64,000 nt of DNA from positions 62,001 to 126,000 of the forward strand of contig MEHQ01001197.1 of assembly GCA_008828725.1 (NCBI GenBank), in the 5' to 3' direction. Position numbers and translations under genes: made by a program. Below the pieces are notes generated by a model, which saw only the letters and a program-made list of their open reading frames with translations, searched no databases and had not been told where the DNA came from. The stretch is from Saccharina japonica (Eukaryota > Sar > Phaeophyceae > Laminariales > Laminariaceae). Below, piece after piece: positions 44,050 through 55,209 of the stretch. Numbering within the stretch: position 1 is the first letter of the stretch; the number at the start of each line of letters is the position of its first letter.

Positions 44050-44553
44050 CAGCAAGCCGTTGTCACAGGTGCCTTCGTATCCTTCTCCCTCTCGGTGTAA
44101 TGCTTGTCTTGGCTTGCATCGCACACAGGATTCGGTGCTCCCTTAGCTCGCTGCCTTCAGCCGATGTTTCGTGTTGAGGCTGAGAGTGTTTTGACTGAAG
44201 AACGCTGAGAGTGTTTTAGTTTTCACCAGGATCCAGACCCCTAATCCTCACTGATACCATAGGGACGATAAGTCGTTTTTTTTCCAAGGTAGCTTCCTTC
44301 CTCCTTGCGCAATCCTTTTTTGCCTCATGCTTGCACTATGTTTCCTGTTCCTTTCTTTCGTTCGTTACCCCTTTCCGTTTTTTTTTTCTCTTAATTTCCT
44401 GATAGTTTCCTGGTCTGCTAGCTTGTGTGTGATCTACCTTTCATTGTCCTTCCCCTTTTGCTAAATTAATGAATCCACACTAGCTCAAGTAGTTAATTAT
44501 TTCGTTTCGTCAACCCCCATCCACACTATATCCTTATATACTTCATACTAATT
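44050..44553. other. Pyrimidine-rich spacer
   Basis: T/C-rich sequence with short homopolymers and two AGAGTGTTTT..G repeats near 44187-44218. No gene, RNA or mobile element is recognised. Confidence 0.5.
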
Positions 44554-44895
44554 GGTCCCCCCGATGGTCTAGTGGTAACCTCGAACGCTTCTATGAGTTG
44601 ATGTCCGGAGTTCGAATCTCACGTGGGTCGGACTTTTGAGTTTATTCGCAAAAATAAATAAAAAGCGGAATCAACTGCTGAGAGCGCCTACTGCAGTAGC
44701 GTGGGTAGGCACTACAACTCGATGCGAGTCGACGAGGGAAGAAAAAAGCTGAAGTCTTCTCGCGATAAAAATGCAAGGCACGAACCGTAGTGGGGGAGAA
44801 CGGAGAGGGGCCTACTTTGTGGCCCCGGATCTGAGTTATGGCTAGGAAGGAGAGAGAAAGGAAGGGCGAAGATAAAAAATGGGATGAAAAAACAA
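44554..44895 (+). repeat. tRNA-derived SINE-like element, full length
   Basis: The head (44554-44636) has an RNA polymerase III box A, TGGTCTAGTGGTAA, and box B, AGTTCGAATC, spaced as in a tRNA gene, but the acceptor and anticodon stems do not pair, so it is not a functional tRNA. A body of about 250 bp follows (GGAATCAACTGC, CGAGGGAAGAAA, TCGCGATAAAAATGCAAGGC, CCCCGGATCTGAGTTATGGC) with an A-rich end (GGGATGAAAAAAC). Body relatives at 5972, 36262 and 45267 show it is a dispersed family. Confidence 0.7.
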
Positions 44896-45266
44896 ACTCC
44901 CTGTAAATTACCAGGTATAATACAGTACTATGATTTTCGTTGCACTGCTGCTGTACCACAGGTACACCTTGTACTCAAAGTGTATGGGTACATATATATA
45001 TGCACCACGTTGCTGTTGCATTGTCTAATCTCTCTATTTTTCGCGATGTATTATCTCTGTCTCGTATATAGTTTTTGGCACCACAGAGCTTGTATCTGAC
45101 AATTATTAGGATAAGAAATATGCATGGGCACTGGGTTTGCTGGATGTCAATGGATGGAAAGAACGGTTTTGTGCGAAGAACTCACACAGAGATGGCAGTC
45201 TATAAATGCCATTCTATCAATACCACTCAACCTCCGTTAGTGAAATATAATGTTTTTCTATAGGGC
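44896..45266. other. Spacer between two oppositely oriented SINEs
   Basis: AT-rich, no gene recognised. Contains a TACCAGGTA motif at 44909. Confidence 0.5.
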
Positions 45267-45560
45267 TGTTTTTTTTTCATCCCATTTATAATCTTCGCAA
45301 TTCTGTCTCTCTCCCTCGCTAGTCGTAACTCAGATCCGGGGTCACAAAGTAGGTTCTTCTCCCTCCTTCCTCACTACGGTCCTTGCCTTGATTTTTATCG
45401 CGCAGAGGGTTCAGCCTTCCCAACGCTCGTCGATTTTTCATCGAACTTTGCTAACTCACGCTCTCGCGCTTTCCGCTAGTCAAGATATTGTTTGCGAGAA
45501 AGAAGTCCCTACGAGCATGCACTCGGGGGGGCTCGAACCCACGATCTTGACTCTAACATG
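45267..45560 (-). repeat. tRNA-derived SINE-like element, inverted
   Basis: Read on the minus strand: a head with box B GGTTCGAGCCCCCC (45545-45525), then CGAGCGTTGGGAAGGCTG, GCGCGATAAAAATCAAGGCA, CCCCGGATCTGAGTTACGAC and an A-rich tail at 45269. Box A is not clear. Its tail faces the tail of the SINE at 44554. Confidence 0.65.
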
Positions 45561-45812
45561 GACGATATTCACCTGTCATTCCACTGCTGTAGGGAAGTAC
45601 CTGGTAGATGTATTAATATTAAGCATAGTACCAGGTATCATGTATGAAGTTTATGGGTGCTCTGGGTGATGGGTTTTTTAGTATACGAGGTACTGTGGAC
45701 ATGCGTGTGACTCTCACGCCACCCGTGCATCACAATGTACATCGCGCCTGACACACGCCCTTTGCCTCCCACTCCCGAACCGCTCTGTCCGTGTCTACTG
45801 CTTCCTTTCCAC
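45561..45812. other. End of block B
   Basis: No gene recognised. It contains two TACCAGGTA motifs in opposite orientation (45598 and 45629). The sequence stops at the N. Confidence 0.5.
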
Positions 45813-45813
45813 N
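45813..45813. other. Single N: probable contig join
   Basis: Left of the N the sequence matches 61570, where it continues as CCTTGCC. Right of it the sequence matches block A from 25757. This is the behaviour of a scaffold gap of unknown size, not of an ambiguous base. Confidence 0.7.
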
Positions 45814-45819
45814 CAGAAC

Positions 45820-46071
45820 GACGCGTGCTACGATAGAGGCAGCAATTTTTGACTGAATCGTTTTCTGAACGATCGGGCTCCTTAACCCAAGTTCGTCGGA
45901 CTTGCATTTTTGCGACGAATAATGTTTCTGAGTATACACACTCCGGTCATGAGATGTCGCATCCGGCAGCACTTTTATTTTTACTCCAAAACCAGTTTTT
46001 CAGTGAGGTATGACGCTCCTTAAGTGAGCAGCTCAGAGAAAATATGGTGCACCTCTATCGTAGCATGCGTC
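45820..46071 (+). mobile_element. MITE family R2 (block A' copy)
   Basis: Counterpart of 25757-26008: GACGCGTGCTACGATAGAGG to TCTATCGTAGCATGCGTC, with scattered substitutions (more than the 99% typical of the blocks), so this end is more diverged. Confidence 0.75.
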
Positions 46072-46188
46072 AACCCGCTAAAAAGTGCCACCTCTATCGA
46101 GCCGTCGCTCACACCGTGGTATCATAAAGACAACGGTAAGAGGACTTGAGCTCACGGGTCTTGTGACCCAAAGTGCACAAGCTCAATC

Positions 46189-46547
46189 GACGCATGCTAC
46201 GGTAGAGGTGCACTCTTGTTTTTCTCGAGCCCCTCAGTTGAGGAGCCTCTATACTAATAGTAAGTCAGCCAAAAACTGATTTTAGAGGAAACCAGAAATG
46301 CTACGTACTCGATGAAAAATAGCATGGCCTTAACCCCTTTAAGAACTGGTCCCACGAATTTGGGTACAAACTACTTGGAATTAGTGTGGGATACATTTTT
46401 TGCAGTTCTGAATGGGTCAAGTATGAAATGAAAAATACTGCAACAAAATAATGAAATTCGGACGAATTTGGGTTAAGGAGCCCCGTTATTTTAGAAAACG
46501 TTTGAGCCAAAAAAAGGTATACCTCTACCTCTATCGTAGGACGCGTC
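46189..46547 (-). mobile_element. MITE family R2 with nested core (block A' copy)
   Basis: Counterpart of 26111-26473, with the same nested AACTGGTCCCACGAATTTGG core. Lacks a few bases near the 3' end (GGAGCCCCGTTATTTTAG). Confidence 0.7.
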
Positions 46548-47294
46548 AATCCAGATAGAAAGCACGCAAAGCAGAAGCACAACACACAGCGGCACACGAC
46601 AGCAGCGTTCTGACTGAAGAACACCGAAACAAGTCATAATAGCGCACTCGCATTAGTGGTAGTAGTGTTGTGACGTTCTGAGTTTTCCTGCAACTTCAAG
46701 GTTCCACGTTATCAGTGCTTACGTCATACCAGGTGTGCACCAGGTGTGTTCTTCCCAAATGACAGCAGTAAGTAACTTTTTAATAGAAAAAACATACTTC
46801 AAGAATGATCCCAGGTTATCTGTCCGCGTAGCACCAGTCTCCCCCAAGTTGTGCGTAAAATCTGACGCGGCTGGACGCCAGGATACGGAAGAACGGCGCA
46901 CTGCTGTTTCAACTGACGAAGGAGCCATAATTGCTTTGCTTAATTATACGAGTTCTACGTACTATCAACTACTATTAATAGTAGGCCTGTGAGTTGGATT
47001 ACTATAAGTTGCCAGCTAGTTATTAGTTGGTTAAGTGTCCAAGTCCTATTTACTACGGTCGTCCACAATAGGGTATCCTTGTTTGTACGTAGGAAGGCTC
47101 GATTTGTGCGGGGTACGCATTTCTCCACAGCATCAGGGCTCGGGAAACAGGGACACATAGGGCAGGGAGATGGAGACTTATTATGCGAGGTGATCGGCGG
47201 GGTTCTGCGTCTTCGAATACATAATAGCAGGGTATATTGGTAGATATAATGAGGCTTGTCTGTATCGGGAACTGGGATAGAGTATGGTTGGTTT

Positions 47295-47658
47295 GACGCG
47301 TCCTACGATAGAGGTAGAGGTATACCTTTTTTTGGCTCAAACATTTTCTGAATGACCTAGTAAAGGCTCCTTAACCCTTATAGGACTGGAGTCCCGTTTT
47401 GGGGACAAATTACTTAGAATTAGAGTGGATTGTCCCCCAAACGGGTCTGCAGTCCTAAAAGGGTTAACCCAAAATCGTGGGAATTTCTCATTTTGTCGCA
47501 CTATTTTTTGTTTTATACTTGAGGCCACGGAATTTTTCATCGGGTATATACGTAGCACTTTGCTTTTGGTCCAAAAACAATTTTCGGTTCAGGTATAGAG
47601 CGCCGCAAAGTGATCGCTCTCAGAAAAATGATAGTGCACCTCTGCCGTAGCATGCGTC
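47295..47658 (+). mobile_element. MITE family R2 with nested hairpin (block A' copy)
   Basis: Counterpart of 27221-27584, almost identical. Confidence 0.75.
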
Positions 47659-48616
47659 GTTTGGGTGATTTGAGGGACCCGCATGTAGCCATTCATTTCG
47701 AGAAAGGCCACCACGTGCAGGTCAGCGCCCCCACGTCGGGCGCAAGCAAGCACGAGGTTCCTGCTGCAAAGCGTGAGCACACGTGGGGCAGTCGCTGGGT
47801 TGGTCAGCCAAGACAAGAATTTGCTATTTTTCTACCGCTCCACCCTCCCAAGTGTTGTTTCGAAGCGCGGGGGGCGGGGGGGGGTGTACTCATGTCGTGC
47901 ACGGCCGTAGTCGTATGACCATAGACCCTCGCATCCCTAGAATGATTCCGGGACGGAGCACGTTGGGTTTTCACCAACCAGGCAAACATTGCTTGCACCA
48001 AGCACGAAGCGCCGTGAGGTATTGGGCGGGCGGGGGGGGGGGCGGGAGTAGCCGGGGTCCCGGAATACTTTTTTTGTCCGTTACATTATTTTTTCACTTG
48101 AGTTAGATCGGAGGAGATCGGAGGAGTCGAATGGTACCGTATCATTCGGGAGGCTTGGTCATCCGAGACAACTGTAAGCCGTACTACTGTAGTTAGGAAT
48201 CCGGCCGATGTGATAGTGGGGAGAGAGAGACGGTAAAATCGGGTGGTCGAAATACTGAAGGGGTTGCAGCAGGCTGCGATACAGGTATCTGGCCGCAGGG
48301 AGGAATATCTCTCTCCCACCACTCATAAAACGATAATGACAATGCAATTCGAAATGTATACAATAGCCTCCCTGTGTGCTGGGTGAGTGTGGCAGGGGTG
48401 GTTGGATTCAAATAACAGCAGCAGCAGCGACAGCAATTTCCGTGCCCTCCTCCGATGCGGCCCTCGGCGCTGAAGTTTGAAAATGTGGTTCCAGTCGTTT
48501 GAACATGTGGTTTCTCCTACTTTGTTCAAGTGTTTTTTTTTGTGCTGTGGAGAACAAGCACGACGTTTTTTTTTTGCTGTAATAACAGAACACCAAGGTA
48601 GATGAATCCCGTCGAC

Positions 48617-48884
48617 AGATCAAGGTCCTCACGGCGAAACGCCACCAGATCGGACTGCCGGCACACGAACAAATTGAGGTTCACCGATGCCATCACTGCC
48701 AAGGGAATTTCGCAACCCCGAAGCCAAGAGAGGAGGTTGCGAACCTCTCTTGGCTTGAACCTCTCTTGGCTTCCGGGTTGCGTCGTTCCCTTAGCGGTGC
48801 TGGCGACCTTAAACCTCAAATTTCTCTGCAGCCGATATTATCACGATTGTCTGGCGTTTCGCCGTAAGTACCGTGATCTTTTGA
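48617..48884. repeat. Long hairpin (block A' copy)
   Basis: Counterpart of 28545-28812, with arms of about 125 bp around the duplicated CCTCTCTTGGCTT. Confidence 0.7.
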
Positions 48885-49652
48885 CGTGATTTTGTTTTTT
48901 TTGTTCCCGTTCCCGGATGGAAAGAAAAGAACCATCGTATATACCAGGTACAGCAGTACAGCCCACTTGAAAAGGAAAAAAAGAAAAAAGGAAGAAAAAA
49001 AACAGCGTCGGGGGGGGAGCCGATTTCGATAGCATTTCAGTGTTGAAACCCCCAGGATTGATTTCGATAGCACTTCAGTGTTGAAACCCCCAGTATTATT
49101 GCGGTACATCCTGGATTTCTTGTATCTTATTTATGATGCTCGTAGCTTTGGCCGATCGTGTTTATCACAGCGGGCGCGGCAGCGTTAAGAACTCTTGGCC
49201 GACAGGGTTATAAGGAGGCACGGCCAGCCCCGAATTCGCATGCTGTGTGCTGTGAGAGAGGTGTTAGTTATACTCGTGTGCAGCAGCATTGCATATGTGT
49301 GCAGCAGTATTGCTTTATGCAAGGATGTAGGGAGTTCCACATATTGGTAGGCATTTGCCAATTGGCGTTACAAACAGCAGTATCGAGAGGCGTATCATTT
49401 CATGTCGTCGTGTCTGCACACCGACTCACTCCTCGATCTGCTTGATCTCGTCCTAATATATATCGACAAGGAGTCCCTCCAGCACCGACGTGCCTTCTGA
49501 GAGAAGGCTTCCGGCTTATCTATCTATCCATACCGTGGACTAAGGAACACGCTAGCGTGGTTGTCAACCCTTATCCTCCGGTTGGATAGATCCTGGAGGA
49601 TCGATCGTTCTCGGTAGGATAGTCCGAGACGAGCGATAGGGTTGCTCATCAG

Positions 49653-50598
49653 ATGGATGAGACCCAGGAGACAGCGCTAACGCGCAAAGTTCAGGAGCTC
49701 TCGAAGCTGGTCGAAGCGCAATCGCTCCAGCTAGATGACCAGTCTAGAGCGATGGACACACAATCCGCCCAAGTCGCGGAGCAGGCCGCGAAGCTGGCAT
49801 CACCGCAAGGGGCAAGCGAGGTTGCCCGCCCCAGATCGCCAGCGGCTGATGACGTTCGACTCCGAGGTTCATACTCCGTCTCGGCCAGTCGACAAAATGT
49901 GCCGAAGTTTCACGGCGAGGCACCGCAGTACCCGATGTGGCGAAATAAGATTCTGTCACATCTGTCGATGTTCGGTTGCCGCGAGGCTGTCGTCCCGCGC
50001 ACCCAACCAATCCTCGTCGGCAACGATCGGGTCATGCCTGGCGAGCTTCGCCGATTACACTCGCCACGAGATATCGAGGATGCAACTCGAGCTTGGGCCA
50101 TTTTAGTTGAAGGAGTTGTTTATGCTCCTCTGGCCAATAACATATTTCAGGCAGGATCGCCAAGCGGCGGCTGGAAAGTCGTCGAGGATTGGTTTGAGCC
50201 AAGAGGTGCCGCTCAACAAGATTTATGGCTGGATAAATTCGACAACCTGCAAATGCAGAAGGGTGAAGACCTCTTGGTGTGGATCGGTCGCGTCGATGAT
50301 GTCGTGAACATGCTTGCGTGTCTCGATGTCCACAAGACTCGAGGTTATGGTTCACCGTCAGATCATACGTCGCCTGACGAGCGAGTATGACACTGAATGT
50401 CGTGTTTTATTCAGGCGTCGTAACCTCCCCCGAAAAGAGTTAGAGGAAATCCTTCGAGATAGGTTTGCTGAAATCCAAGCGGCAAAGCCAGCGGGACACA
50501 AGAATGCTTTGTTCGCCGGCGCTCAGGGTCGCGGCGGTCAAGGTACCGGAGGACATGGTGGCAACCGCCGGGGAAATCGCAGTTGGACGCAAAAGTAG
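49653..50598 (+). pseudogene. Copia-2 gag, frameshifted
   Basis: It opens like copia-1 gag (MDETQETALTRK). A single extra base near 50340 (AAGACTCGAGG against AAGACCGAGG) shifts the frame, and gag continues in the +1 frame (QIIRRLTSEYDTECRVLF) until the deletion junction at about 50580. Confidence 0.8.
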
Positions 50599-51244
50599 GT
50601 GTGACCGCTTTTGTGAGGATTTAAATAAATTGAGACAATAATATTTGTTGATAGGTATCCAATTTATTATAAATCCTCACAAAAAGCGGTCACAACACTT
50701 ACTTGTTGACGTCCAACTGCGATTTCCCCGGCGGTTGCCACCATGTCCTCCGGTACCTTGACCGCCGCGACCCTGAGGCCGGCGAACAAAGCATTCTTGT
50801 GTCCCGCTGGCTTTGCCGCCTGGATTTCAGCAAACCTGTCCCGAAGGATTTCCTCTAGCTCATTTCGGGGGAGGTTACGACGCCTGAATAAAACACGACA
50901 TTCAGTGTCATACTCGCTCGTCAGGCGACGTATGATCTGAAGGTGAACCATAACCTCGGTCTTGTGGACATCGAGACACGCAAGCATATTCACGACATCA
51001 TCGACGCGACCGATCCACACCAGTGGGTCTTCACCCTTCTGCATTTGCAGGTTGTCGAATTTATCCAGCCATAAATCTTGTTGAGCAGCACCTCTAGGCT
51101 CAAACCAATCCTCGATGACTTTCCAGCCGCCGCTTGGCGATCCTGCCTGAAATAGTTTGTTCGCCAGAGGAGCAAAAACAACTCCTTCAACTAAAATCGC
51201 CCACGCTCGAGTTGCATCCTCGATATCTCTTGGCGAGTGTACTC
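50043..51244. repeat. Perfectly arranged inverted repeat of copia gag (arms ~585 bp)
   Basis: Left arm 50043-50631, right arm 50661-51244, spacer 29 bp. Both arms contain the same gag segment and the same internal deletion joined to VGRKSRCDRF-like RT sequence (diverged on the right arm). The arms differ by a few percent. The right arm has the unshifted gag frame on the minus strand, with KTEVMVHLQIIRRL, so it was not copied exactly from the left arm as it is now. Transcription from the 5' LTR would give an RNA hairpin matching copia-1 gag. Confidence 0.85.
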
Positions 51245-51930
51245 GGCGAAGCGAACCAGACTAGACCCGACATCTCAAATGCCGTAAGAGCGGTAGCCAG
51301 GTATGCCCACGCACCGAAATCTGTGCACTGGGGGGCAGCTTTGACTATTTTGAAGTATTTGAGGACCACGAGTGATCTTGGTATTACTTATCAAAGGGGT
51401 TCTGGATTAGACTTAGAGGTATTTGCCGATGCGGATTATGCCAGTAAGGCAACCGATCGGAGGTCAGTATCTGGTGGAGTAGTAATGTGTGGAGGTGCAG
51501 CAGTAAGCTGGTTTTCTAGGACGCAGAAATGTGTCACGCTTTCCACCACGGAGGCCGAATACGTGGCCATGTCTGAGTGTGTCAAGGAGGCTATTTTCAT
51601 GAGGCACGTGTGGTGCTTTATTTGCCTGCTCGTGGCGTACCATGTATGAAGGTTTTTGAGGACAACCAAGGTGCAGTACAGTTGGCACAAAACCCCATGA
51701 CGAACTCGAGTTCGAAACATATCGACGTGCGTCACCATCATTTGAGATAATTGGTTTTTAACGGGGATATTGTGGTCATCCATGTAGTGTCCGAATACCA
51801 GCATGCTGATTTCTTGACGAAGCCCTTGAGTAAGGATTCATTTGAATTCCACCGTGACTTCTTGATGAATTTGAGTCATGTGTTAAGGTATGGAACTTGC
51901 TGCAAGGATTTTGATATTAAGGATTAATGA
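51245..51930 (+). pseudogene. Copia-2 RNase H remnant
   Basis: The frame resumes with NQTRPDISNAVRAVARYAH, then ADADYASKATDRRSVSGG and TLSTTEAEYVAMSE. A 1-bp deletion near 51620 (TTTATTTGCC against TTTATTTTGCC) truncates it, and a later TGA interrupts HHLR. Non-functional. Confidence 0.85.
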
Positions 51931-52037
51931 AGTAAGAACTTACAGTACCTTTGTATCAGGAATTTGTGGTGAGCATACTTTTCTGAGAAAAGAGTTTGTA
52001 GTGATTTACCCTCGTGCTGAGCACCGAGTAGGGGGAC

Positions 52038-52327
52038 TGTTAGTTATACTCGTGTGCAGCAGCATTGCATATGTGTGCAGCAGTATTGCTTTATGCAAGG
52101 GTGTAGGGAGTTCCACATATTGGTAGGCATTTGCCAATTGGCGTTACAAACAGCAGTATCGAGAGGCGTATCATTTCGTGTCGTCGTGTCTGCACACCGA
52201 CTCACTCCTCGATCTGCTTGATCTCGTCCTAATATATATATCGACAAGGAGTCCCTCCAGCACCGACGTGCCTTCTGAGAGAAGGCTTCCGGCTTATCTA
52301 TCTATCCATACCGTGGACTAAGGAACA
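52038..52327 (+). repeat. LTR shared by copia-2 and a following partial copia
   Basis: 290 bp, TG...CA, preceded by the purine tract GAGTAGGGGGAC. Directly followed by CGCTAGCGTGG, the sequence that follows a 5' LTR in copia-1, so this LTR is internal in a tandem LTR-internal-LTR-internal arrangement. Confidence 0.85.
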
Positions 52328-52610
52328 CGCTAGCGTGGTTGTCAACCCTTATCATCCGGTTGGATAGATCCTGGAGGATCGATCGTTCTCGGTAGGATAG
52401 TCCGAGACGAGCGATAGGGTTGCTCATCAGATGGATGAGACCCAGGAGACAGCGCTAACGCGCAAAAGTTCAGGAGCTCTCGAAGCTGGTCGAAGCGCAA
52501 TCGCTCCAGCTAGCTGACCAGTCTAGAGCGATGGACACACAATCCGCCCAAGTCGCGGAGCAGGCCGCGAAGCTGGCATCACCGCAAGGGGCAAGCGAGG
52601 TTGCCCGCCC
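52328..52610 (+). pseudogene. Partial third copia (copia-3), 5' internal region
   Basis: Leader and the first 180 bases of gag, ATG at 52431. One extra A in CGCGCAAAAGTTCAG shifts the frame by the tenth codon. The sequence is cut at the N (52611). Either a tandem copia produced by LTR recombination or a misjoin. Confidence 0.75.
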
Positions 52611-52611
52611 N
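52611..52611. other. Single N: probable contig join at a poly-T
   Basis: Left is copia gag. Right are seven T followed by the R6 terminus, where the first copy has nine T (36804-36812). A break in a homopolymer at the edge of a repeat is a typical assembly gap. Confidence 0.7.
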
Positions 52612-52618
52612 TTTTTTT

Positions 52619-54034
52619 AGAGCAGTGGCCAAAATCGGGTATACCCCATGGGTTTCTGGCCAAAACACGGTACCATTGTATTTTAGCGACCGCGACGACC
52701 CCAGGGCGCCATCTCATTGGCTAGAGCCGGCCACCACCCGACGCTGGCCACAAACCCATCGGGTATACCCGATTTTGGCTACTCAACCCCCAAGAGGTAC
52801 CCGATTATTACATCCACCTACCCGAAAATGGCCGGGCTGTTCGACCACAACGGCCCAACAGCCCACCACGCACCAGCCGACGATTGTACGACGTATGATA
52901 CCACGCACAAGCATACGTATCATCACGACGTATTATGACGTATCCAGCCGAGTTCCGAACTGTTACCGACGAATCCATCTGCTTGATATATATCCATGAT
53001 TTGGGTGATTGACGATTTGGTGGCTAATGCTGATTGGCCCGGGGATCTAAATAAGAAAGCGCAGCATTAGAAAGTGAGCTTTCGCGCGAGCCCAGAATAA
53101 GAAAGTCAGCCTGAACCCGATTTCCGGTTTCTTGTGAGATGGCTGGTACTACTGCTGTACTCGTACTGTTGTGCTGTGATGAGGTGTGATGAGGTGGCTT
53201 CTGGTTGGGAGAAGAAGGAGAGAGAGCGCTGTGAATCAGCTACTGCTACTACTGCTGTGCTGACGTGGCTACAGTAGCTTGTGGTTCGGAGATGAGGGAG
53301 AGAGAGCGGTGGTGGGTGGGAGAGGGAGCGAATAAATTATTACTACTGCTGTGCCGTGATGAGGTGGCCTGCTCTTGGAAGGAAGAGAGAGAGAAAGCGC
53401 TGTGAACCATTTACGAGCTATACTATACTACTGCTGTGCTGTGAGGTGGCTGTGGTGGCTGGTGGTTCGTCGAGGAGGGAGGGAGAGAGCGGTGTTTTTT
53501 GGGTGGGAAAGGGAGCGAATCAACTACTACTACTGCTGTGCCTTGATAAGGTGGCTTTTGGTTCGGGGAGGGAGAAAGAGCACTGCGAACCAACCACTAC
53601 TGCTGTACCGTGTTTTGAGGTGGCAACTTTGGTTCGGGGTGAGAGGCTGCGCGAATCAACCAAATAATGGATACTTGTCGAGCAGATGGATGGATATCTA
53701 TCAAGCAGATGGCTCCGTCGGTAACAGGGCTAGCTGGGGGCATAAACTTCGATGAACTTGGTCGTAATCGTCGGCTGTGGTGCGTGGTGGGCTGTCGGGC
53801 CGTTGTGGTCGAACAGTAACGCCATTTTCGGGTAGGTGGGTGTAATAATCGGGTACCTCTTGGGGGTTGAGTAGCCAAAATTGGGTACACCCGATGGGTC
53901 TGTGGCCAGGGTCGGGTGGTGGCCAGCGCTGGCCAATGAGATGGCGCCCTGGGGTCGTCGCGGTCACTAAAATACAATGGTGCCCTGTTTTGGCCACAAA
54001 CCCATCGGGTATACCCGATTTTGGCCACTGCTCT
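52619..54034. mobile_element. Long-TIR element R6 (block B' copy)
   Basis: 1,416 bp. Same TIRs as 36813-38278. The interior lacks about 50 bp compared with copy 1, and its left part (52619-53340) is more diverged than its right part, as if two different R6 versions had been joined. Confidence 0.75.
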
Positions 54035-54250
54035 TTTTTTTACCCGAGGTACGTATATACGCGTACGTACGGGTTTTCGGCTGATCGCCTAGAACAAAAA
54101 CACCACCAGATCTCCACACGGCGCCCGAAAAAACAAACAATGGTCAACTTCATCCCGACGGGGGCCGTTGGGGTATCCTAATAAGATAACAGAAAAAAAT
54201 GTACCAGCCTGGGGTACACTCGTACAGCATGCAAGAAATAAGACTCAGCT

Positions 54251-54356
54251 ATTACGGGGACCATAATAAATAGAACCTACGGCGCACAAAAAATCCTATA
54301 TGTTCATCTATTTTTACTAACAATATTTAGTTCTATTTACTATATGGTCCCCCGTA
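54251..54356 (+). mobile_element. MITE family A (block B' copy)
   Basis: Counterpart of 38496-38601. Confidence 0.8.
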
Positions 54357-54442
54357 ATACCAGGTACATATTATACTTATAAATACGTATACGAAGTACA
54401 CCATGCGAGAAAGGATTCAACTACTGTATATACGTACAGTAC

Positions 54443-55209
54443 GTACGAGCTGGTTCAGGCTATCACCCAAAATTTCGTCAGTCACGAATGCCGCATGCAA
54501 TAGCAACTCCAATGCCACATATTTGGTATCATACTGACCGCCATGAACAGTGGAAGAGGGTGACGTCGCCAGATTTTTGTTCAAGGACCTGAAACTGGCG
54601 CTATCGCCGAAAATGTGGCGAGAACAATCACAGGCCTTCAAAGTGGTCAACAATAGTCAGGCGTTTCCGTAGGAAAACATGTTTTCCCCCCAATTTTTTT
54701 TTCTGAACGAGCCGCTTCCAGGTGGTTCAAGGCATGTTTGTACAAAGTTTCACGCAAATATTCGAAGATCTGACTGCGTATGATCATATTAAGTCATATT
54801 TAACGCCCAAAATCGATTATATACTGAAACTAAGTAATTACGAGGCAACGCCTATTTTTGCACTTTTACCGCACAAAAGTCCAAATGTCCACGCCGTTTT
54901 TTGAAGATAGACCCTGAAATTTGGTACACGTGTTTTATGCGTAACCGAGCCTTTTACGAATGGGTTTTTTTTTTGGGGGGGGGGGGTTCGCCGGAAATTT
55001 TGGATCTCTCAAGACCCTAAAATTTCCCAAAAAAATACAAAACAAGAAATATCTGACGAAAAAAAAAAAAAAAAAAAAAAAACATCCGTTAAAGTCTCGG
55101 GTAGGGCGCATAAAACACGTGTGCCAAATTTCAGGATCTATCTCCAAAAAACGGCGTGGACATTCGCCACTGAATGAATTTTGGGTGATATGCCTGAACC
55201 AGCCTGTAC
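54443..55209 (-). mobile_element. TIR element family R1 (block B' copy)
   Basis: Counterpart of 38687-39454, one base shorter. Confidence 0.75.

Larger units (their letters stand above)
36813..45812. repeat. Block B, first copy of a large duplicated segment
   Basis: Collinear with 52619-61570 at offset 15.755-15.758 kb from about 37570 onward (about 15.81 kb at the left end). Identity is about 99%, with differences limited to single bases, homopolymer lengths and a shorter R6 interior. It ends at an N (45813) exactly where the second copy continues (CCACCCTTGCCTG at 61568). Confidence 0.9.
45820..52327. repeat. Block A', second copy of block A with rearranged copia
   Basis: Matches 25757-30500 collinearly at offset about 20.06-20.07 kb, including the MITEs, R3 unit, hairpin, 38-bp repeat and the copia 5' junction with AGAGG at 49257-49261. 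The shared copia insertion site shows the duplication, or allelic split, is younger than the copia insertion. Confidence 0.85.
49262..52327 (+). mobile_element. Rearranged copia element (copia-2) with internal gag palindrome
   Basis: 5' LTR 49262-49549 preceded by AGAGG as in copia-1; 3' LTR 52038-52327. Between them: gag to about 50580; a deletion junction that jumps from gag (AATCGCAG) to reverse transcriptase (GCAGTTGGACGCAAAAGTAG); 29 bp of spacer; then an inverted copy of the same gag-plus-junction sequence (50661-51244); then the RNase H region 51245-51930. It lacks zinc knuckle, protease, integrase and most of the reverse transcriptase. No target duplication follows the 3' LTR, because copia internal sequence resumes instead. 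Confidence 0.85.

Noticed and set aside
44554-44636. tRNA gene
   Set aside because: Boxes A and B are present, but the acceptor and anticodon stems are mismatched and a dispersed repeat body follows. A SINE head is the better reading.
53340-54180. Frames of 103-143 aa in the R6 element
   Set aside because: They follow the tandem units and TIRs. Identical frames in both copies reflect the duplication, and the sequences are low complexity.
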